NCBI GenBank assembly: GCA_046076045.1
Contig: JBJTRI010000140.1
Span: 1 to 25,825, forward strand
Origin: JAIOPA01 sp046076045
Lineage (GTDB): Bacteria; Eisenbacteria; RBG-16-71-46
DNA: 25,825 nt
Direction of reading: 5' to 3'
Shown here piece by piece: positions 22,501 through 25,825 of this stretch. The translations under genes and the position numbers were made by a program. The number at the start of each line of letters is the position of its first letter. The first letter of the stretch is position 1. The notes beneath the pieces were generated by a model. That model was given only the letters and a program-made list of their open reading frames with translations, was not told the origin of the DNA and ran no database searches.

Positions 22501-24281
22501 GAGGCGGCGATCTCCGCTTCGAGTTGCTGGGCGCGGTGCAGCGCGGCGTAGTGCCCGCCGAGCGCGAGCAGTTCGTCGTGGCGCCCGCGCTCGACCACGC
22601 GGCCCTGCTCGAGCACCAGGATGAGGTCGGCCTCGCGCACGGTGCTGACTCGGTGCGAGACGATGAGCGTGGTGCGCTGGCGCATCTCGCCGCGGAGGCC
22701 CTGCAGGATGGCCTCCTCGGTCTCGGTGTCCACGTTCGAGAGGCAGTCGTCGAGCAGCAGCAGGGGGGCGTCGCGCAACAGGGCGCGTGCGATCGCGGTG
22801 CGCTGGCGCTGCCCGCCCGAGAGCGTGATGCCGCGCTCGCCGATGCACGTGTCGTAGCCCGCGGGGAATCCCGCCACGTCGTCGTGCAGGCGGGCGAGCA
22901 CCGCCGCGCGCTCGACCGCGGCCCGCTCCTCGGCGGGCACGCCGTAGGCGATGTTCGCACCCACCGTGTCCGAGAACAGGAACGGCTCCTGCGGCACGCT
23001 GGCGACCTGTGCGCGCAACCAGTCGAGGTCGAGGTCGAGCACGTCGTGGCCGTCCACGAACACCGTGCCGCGCGGCGGGTCGAACAGACGCGGCACCAGT
23101 GCGAGTGCGGTGCTCTTGCCCGACGCGGTGCGGCCGACGAGCGCCACCGTGGAGCCCGCCGGTGCACGGAACGACACGCCCTCGAGGGCCGGTCGCTCCG
23201 CACCCGGGTAGGTGAAGGTGAGGTCGCGCACCTCGAGGGTGCCGCTCGCGCGGCCCGTGGGGCGGAGTGCTCCCGGCGCGTTCGCGACCGCGGGGACCTC
23301 GTCGAGCAGGTCGGTGATGCGGCGGTACGAGGCCGAGCCGCGCTGGAAGATGTTGATGACCCAGCCGAGCGCCACCATGGGCCAGTTGAGGAGGGCGAGG
23401 TAGACGGTGAAGGCCACGAACTCGCCGAGCGTGATGGTGCCGCGCACCACCTCGCGCCCGCCGAGCCAGATGGCGAGCAGCGCACCGACCCCGATCCAGA
23501 ACGCCAGCGAGGGCTGGAACACGCCCGAGATGCGGATGAGGCCGAGGTGCCCGCGGCGGTAGTCCTCGGACAGCCGGTCGAACCGCTCGGCCTCGCGTAC
23601 CTCGGTGCCGAAGGCGCGCACCACGCGCACGCCGGCGAGGTTCTCCTGCACGTGCGCCGAGAGTTCGGCGAGCTTGGCCTGCACGCGCTCGAAGCGGCGG
23701 TGGATGCGCTCGCCGAACCACCACACCGACAGCGAGACGAGCGGCAGGGGCAGGAGCGAGAGCAGCGTGAGGCGCGGGTTGATCGCGGCCATGAAGCCCA
23801 CCGACAGCAGGCCCACGCTGAGCGTGTTCACGGAGTACATGATGCCGGGGCCGAGCATCATGCGGACCGCCGACATGTCGTTCGTGGCGATGGACATGAG
23901 CTCGCCGGTGCGGCGGCGCTGGAACCACTGCAACGGCTGGCGCTGCAGGTGCGCGAACAGGTCGTTGCGCAGCTCGAACTCGAGGTGGCGCGAGATGCCG
24001 ATCACCCAGTGCCGCATCCCGAAGCGGAACAGGCCCGCGAGGATCGCGAGCCCGAGCAGGAGGAGCGCGTAGCGGCCGAGCTTCTCGGCGGTGACCCCGC
24101 GGTAGAGGTCGTCGATCGCTAGGCGCAGCACCTGCGGTTCGGCGAGCTTGACGACGTTGCCGAGCGCGACGCACGCGGTGCCCCACAACAGGCCCGTACG
24201 ATGGCGGGCCGCCGCGCGCAGCAGACGGGCGAGGTGCGGGGGCAAGGGCCTCCGGGGCGGGGCGGCGGTCGCCGCCCCCAC
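22497..24281 (-). CDS. ABC exporter half-transporter, degenerate-site subunit (MdlA/TM287-like)
   Basis: 594 aa from GTG at 24281, 5 nt after the preceding stop, giving the usual family length. An ATG at 24368 is in frame but would overlap the upstream gene by 82 nt. No Shine-Dalgarno is seen, so the start is uncertain. A six-helix exporter membrane domain is followed by an ATPase domain with Walker A 'GRTASGKST', Q-loop 'SVPQEPFLF', canonical signature 'LSGGQRQR' and Walker B 'LLLLDDCLSNVD'. Asp512 replaces the catalytic Glu, a hallmark of the degenerate subunit in MdlAB, BmrCD and TM287/288 heterodimers. It must function with the next gene's product, with which it is coupled by a GTGA overlap. 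Confidence 0.92.
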   Translation of the reverse strand: MGAATAAPPRRPLPPHLARLLRAAARHRTGLLWGTACVALGNVVKLAEPQVLRLAIDDLYRGVTAEKLGRYALLLLGLAILAGLFRFGMRHWVIGISRHLEFELRNDLFAHLQRQPLQWFQRRRTGELMSIATNDMSAVRMMLGPGIMYSVNTLSVGLLSVGFMAAINPRLTLLSLLPLPLVSLSVWWFGERIHRRFERVQAKLAELSAHVQENLAGVRVVRAFGTEVREAERFDRLSEDYRRGHLGLIRISGVFQPSLAFWIGVGALLAIWLGGREVVRGTITLGEFVAFTVYLALLNWPMVALGWVINIFQRGSASYRRITDLLDEVPAVANAPGALRPTGRASGTLEVRDLTFTYPGAERPALEGVSFRAPAGSTVALVGRTASGKSTALALVPRLFDPPRGTVFVDGHDVLDLDLDWLRAQVASVPQEPFLFSDTVGANIAYGVPAEERAAVERAAVLARLHDDVAGFPAGYDTCIGERGITLSGGQRQRTAIARALLRDAPLLLLDDCLSNVDTETEEAILQGLRGEMRQRTTLIVSHRVSTVREADLILVLEQGRVVERGRHDELLALGGHYAALHRAQQLEAEIAAS

Positions 24282-24286
24282 GGGTG

Positions 24287-25240
24287 TCAGTTCGTCTTCT
24301 TGGCGGCGGAGGCGCCGGACGAGCGCCAGACGAGACCGAAGTGGAAGCGGTTCTCGTGCGGCGTCCACGCGCCGCCGAGCGTGTGCTCGCTGCCGGCGAC
24401 CACGTCCATACGGTCATCCACACGGTAGGTGAGGCGCGGCGCGAACGTGGAACGCTCCGACTCGCGCTCGGCCGACCCCGGCGTGAGCACGCGGTCGTAG
24501 GCGGCGCTCTGGTCGAGCACGTTCTCGGTGCGGTAGGCACCCGTCAGCAGCAGGCGCTCGCCCAGGCGCACGTCGAGTTCGGCGCCGATGAGCAGGTGGT
24601 CGGCGTAGCGGTCGGCGGAGTCGCGCGCGCCGATCGTGAGGAAGCGCGTGCGATAGCCGGACTCGAGCCGCAGCGCGGCGCGCGAGCCCAGCCGCACCCC
24701 GAAGGCGAGCGAGGCCGACAGGCTCTGCAGACCCGCATCCCAGAACGCGTTCGGGAACGCGGCGCCCGCGGGGGTGTCGCCGAACGACGCGCCGTCGAAC
24801 GCCGTGCCGCCCGTGGTGCCGGGCACGAGGCGGCGATTGCTACCGAGGGGCGCGGTCCAGCCGAGCGACAGGGCGACCGGCGAGGTGCCCTTGCGCAGCG
24901 CGATGCGCGTGCCGAAGCCGAGTTCGCCGAGGCCGGTCGAGGTGACGTCGTCCCCCGAGTCCACCCACGTGCGGCTCACCATGGGCAGCTCGAGCCACAG
25001 CGAGGCGCCCTTGCGCCAGCCGAACTCGGTGCGCGAGACGAGCGTGCGCTCCTCGAGCGTGGCATCCAGCTGCGCGCGGCCGCCGTCGGCGTCGAGCCAG
25101 GTGTGGCTGGAGAACACCGAGCCGGTGAGCGACGAGTGGTACTCGCCCGGCTGCAGCACGAACGGCGAGGCGCAGACCACGGACGGGAGCGACAGGGCCG
25201 CCGCGAGCACGGCAGCGAGGACGGGGCGACGCAGGCTCAT
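24287..25240 (-). CDS. Outer-membrane beta-barrel-like secreted protein
   Basis: 317 aa from the ATG at 25240, chosen for AGGAGG at 25250-25245 and a signal peptide (residues 1-24, ends VVCA). An upstream in-frame ATG at 25258 is less likely. The body is made of alternating hydrophobic/polar strands with aromatic ends ('GASLWLELPMVSRTWV', 'GLGELGFGTRIALRK', 'VALSLGWTAPLGS', 'RAALRLESGYRTRFLTI', 'LLLTGAYRTENVLD'), resembling the MetA-pathway/'transporter' type outer-membrane barrels. It ends in 'AAKKTN' rather than a C-terminal Phe/Trp. It is the first gene of an operon with the ABC exporter pair, so it might form the outer-membrane part of an export route. Family placement is tentative. Confidence 0.75.
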   Translation of the reverse strand: MSLRRPVLAAVLAAALSLPSVVCASPFVLQPGEYHSSLTGSVFSSHTWLDADGGRAQLDATLEERTLVSRTEFGWRKGASLWLELPMVSRTWVDSGDDVTSTGLGELGFGTRIALRKGTSPVALSLGWTAPLGSNRRLVPGTTGGTAFDGASFGDTPAGAAFPNAFWDAGLQSLSASLAFGVRLGSRAALRLESGYRTRFLTIGARDSADRYADHLLIGAELDVRLGERLLLTGAYRTENVLDQSAAYDRVLTPGSAERESERSTFAPRLTYRVDDRMDVVAGSEHTLGGAWTPHENRFHFGLVWRSSGASAAKKTN

Positions 25241-25286
25241 CGAGCCTCCTCGGGGCATGGAAGGGGTTCCCGGTATCGGACGGGCG

Positions 25287-25316
25287 AGACTAGCCGCGGC
25301 CCGCGGCCGCGTGCAA
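25287..25316 (-). promoter_or_regulatory. Candidate promoter of the barrel/ABC exporter operon
   Basis: Minus strand: TTGCAC (25316-25311), an 18-bp gap, and TAGTCT (25292-25287). Start near 25280, leader of about 40 nt including AGGAGG. It carries the CTAG-containing -10 seen elsewhere. Confidence 0.48.
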
Positions 25317-25387
25317 GCCATCCGGGGCGGCCGCGCGCGGCGGTCGGCCCGTGGGCGCGAGCCCGCTGGGAGCCCCCCACATCGCCG

Positions 25388-25417
25388 GTGACGACGCCGG
25401 GTCCGCTCCGCTAGCCT
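25388..25417 (+). promoter_or_regulatory. Candidate promoter toward the IspD-like gene
   Basis: GTGACG (25388-25393), an 18-bp gap, and TAGCCT (25412-25417), the same -10 as before the acyl-CoA ligase gene. No gene starts directly behind it, so the transcript would have a leader of about 300 nt. Confidence 0.4.
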
Positions 25418-25729
25418 TGGCGGGCGCCCGCGGGTGGACCGTGGTGTCGTGGGGTGGGTGCGTGTTCCCGGGGTCCTGCACGATGGGATCCAAGCGCGCC
25501 CATGATCGCGTGAAGGCCGAGGAGGCTCGCGAGCAGAGCACGTGGTGACGCGACGACGCGGCGGGTGACGACCGGTGGCCGTGGATGCGGGCGCGGTCCC
25601 GGGTCGGACGAGCAACGCCCGCTCCGCGCGGTCGCGGGCACATCGCGAAGCGATGTGCGAGTGTGCTCGACGCTTCCCGGTCCAGAAGCGACCCGTGCGT
25701 CGGCTGAGGGCCGGGACCATGGAGGGTGC
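25418..25729 (+). other. Non-coding stretch, possible structured leader
   Basis: About 310 nt between the promoter-like element and the IspD-like start. Open frames here are short, basic and not convincing as genes. I see no tRNA or known ncRNA signature. It holds two consecutive hairpins (25638-25658 and 25671-25690). Confidence 0.4.
25638..25658 (+). repeat. Perfect 9-bp hairpin with GAA loop
   Basis: GCACATCGC, GAA, GCGATGTGC. The tip GCGAAGC is a known unusually stable mini-hairpin in single-stranded DNA. A second hairpin, CGCTTC (25671-25676) with GAAGCG (25685-25690), follows. No T-run, so not a typical terminator. Confidence 0.7.
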
Positions 25730-25825
25730 GTGCAGCAGGGAACGAGTCGGATCGGCATCGTGATCGCCGGCGGCCGCGGTGAGCGGCTCGGCATGGGTGT
25801 CCCCAAGGCACTCGTGACCGTGGCC
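25730..25825 (+). CDS. ispD: 5' end of an IspD-like nucleotidyltransferase (cut by window edge)
   Basis: Only 32 codons are visible, from GTG at 25730 with GGAGG at 25721-25725. The residues 'IGIVIAGGRGERLGMGVPK' carry the nucleotide-binding loop G-x-G-x-R-x6-PK with the same spacing as IspD (2-C-methyl-D-erythritol 4-phosphate cytidylyltransferase of the MEP isoprenoid pathway). MobA-type and sugar-phosphate nucleotidyltransferases have a related loop but different spacing before the lysine. A start at the internal GTG at 25760 is possible. The call rests on this single motif. Confidence 0.6.
   Translation, partial: MQQGTSRIGIVIAGGRGERLGMGVPKALVTVA

Noticed and set aside
24282..24368. ATG at 24368 as the start of the first ABC half
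   Set aside because: It would overlap the barrel gene by 82 nt; GTG at 24281 gives normal length and immediate spacing after the stop, though neither has a clear Shine-Dalgarno.
20623..24540. A single minus-strand open frame that would fuse the second ABC half to about 680 upstream residues
   Set aside because: The upstream part is Arg/Pro/Ala-rich without ABC motifs and is merely the alternate frame of the first ABC gene, whose real frame has all motifs and ends in GTGA.
25418..25560. Possible tRNA or RNase P/SRP-type RNA in the right-hand gap
   Set aside because: No T-loop consensus, no CCA-proximal acceptor pairing, and none of the core RNase P or SRP motifs found by eye.
25290..25811. 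Minus-strand frames of 131-173 codons at the right end
   Set aside because: Pro/Arg/Ser/His-rich, no start signal or motif, and they run antisense to the IspD-like start.

Overview
The window is a very GC-rich, gene-dense bacterial segment. It carries about 18 complete protein genes plus one gene cut by the right edge, and I see no rRNA, tRNA, CRISPR array, insertion sequence or phage gene. Two secreted proteins end in FlgD-Ig-like 'PNP' C-terminal domains of the type IX-sorting kind, one next to a PorV/PorQ-like outer-membrane protein. Together with the base composition this points to a high-GC Gram-negative of the FCB/Eisenbacteria sort. That placement is inference, because no marker gene is present.

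Layout, left to right. (1) 187-3062 (+): an FN3-repeat secreted protein coupled to a PorV/PorQ-like barrel that ends in a LysM domain. (2) 7028-3059 (-): a branched-chain-type 2-oxoacid dehydrogenase operon in the order E1beta, small ABM-fold protein, E2, E1alpha, and then a CrcB/Fluc fluoride channel. (3) 7242-9898 (+): a manganese module, an MntR-like DtxR-family regulator coupled to an Nramp (MntH) transporter fused to a universal-stress-protein domain. Its promoter is covered by two similar operator-like palindromes. (4) 10016-11139 (+): an unknown acidic protein coupled to an alpha/beta hydrolase. (5) 13867-11141 (-): a large secreted HExxH protein. (6) 14061-17808 (+): a NodB-like deacetylase-fold protein coupled to a methyltransferase, then an acyl-CoA ligase with its own, apparently leaderless, promoter. 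(7) 20307-17816 (-): an XRE-cupin regulator, an MFS transporter and a small membrane-anchored protein. (8) 25240-20623 (-): an outer-membrane barrel-like protein followed by the two halves of a heterodimeric ABC exporter. (9) From 25730 (+): the start of an IspD-like nucleotidyltransferase, after a leader with hairpins.

Translational coupling is pervasive: seven stop/start overlaps, five GTGA and two ATGA. Convergent genes abut or overlap at their ends. The most unusual sequence-level signal is a recurrent -10-like element, cTAGnCT, usually 18 bp from a TTGnCn/TGGnnn -35. The tetramer CTAG is scarce here (11 copies counted by eye); seven copies sit in these promoter elements, two in stop codons and only two inside genes. 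Several of these promoters lie so close to the start codon that the mRNA should be leaderless or nearly so.
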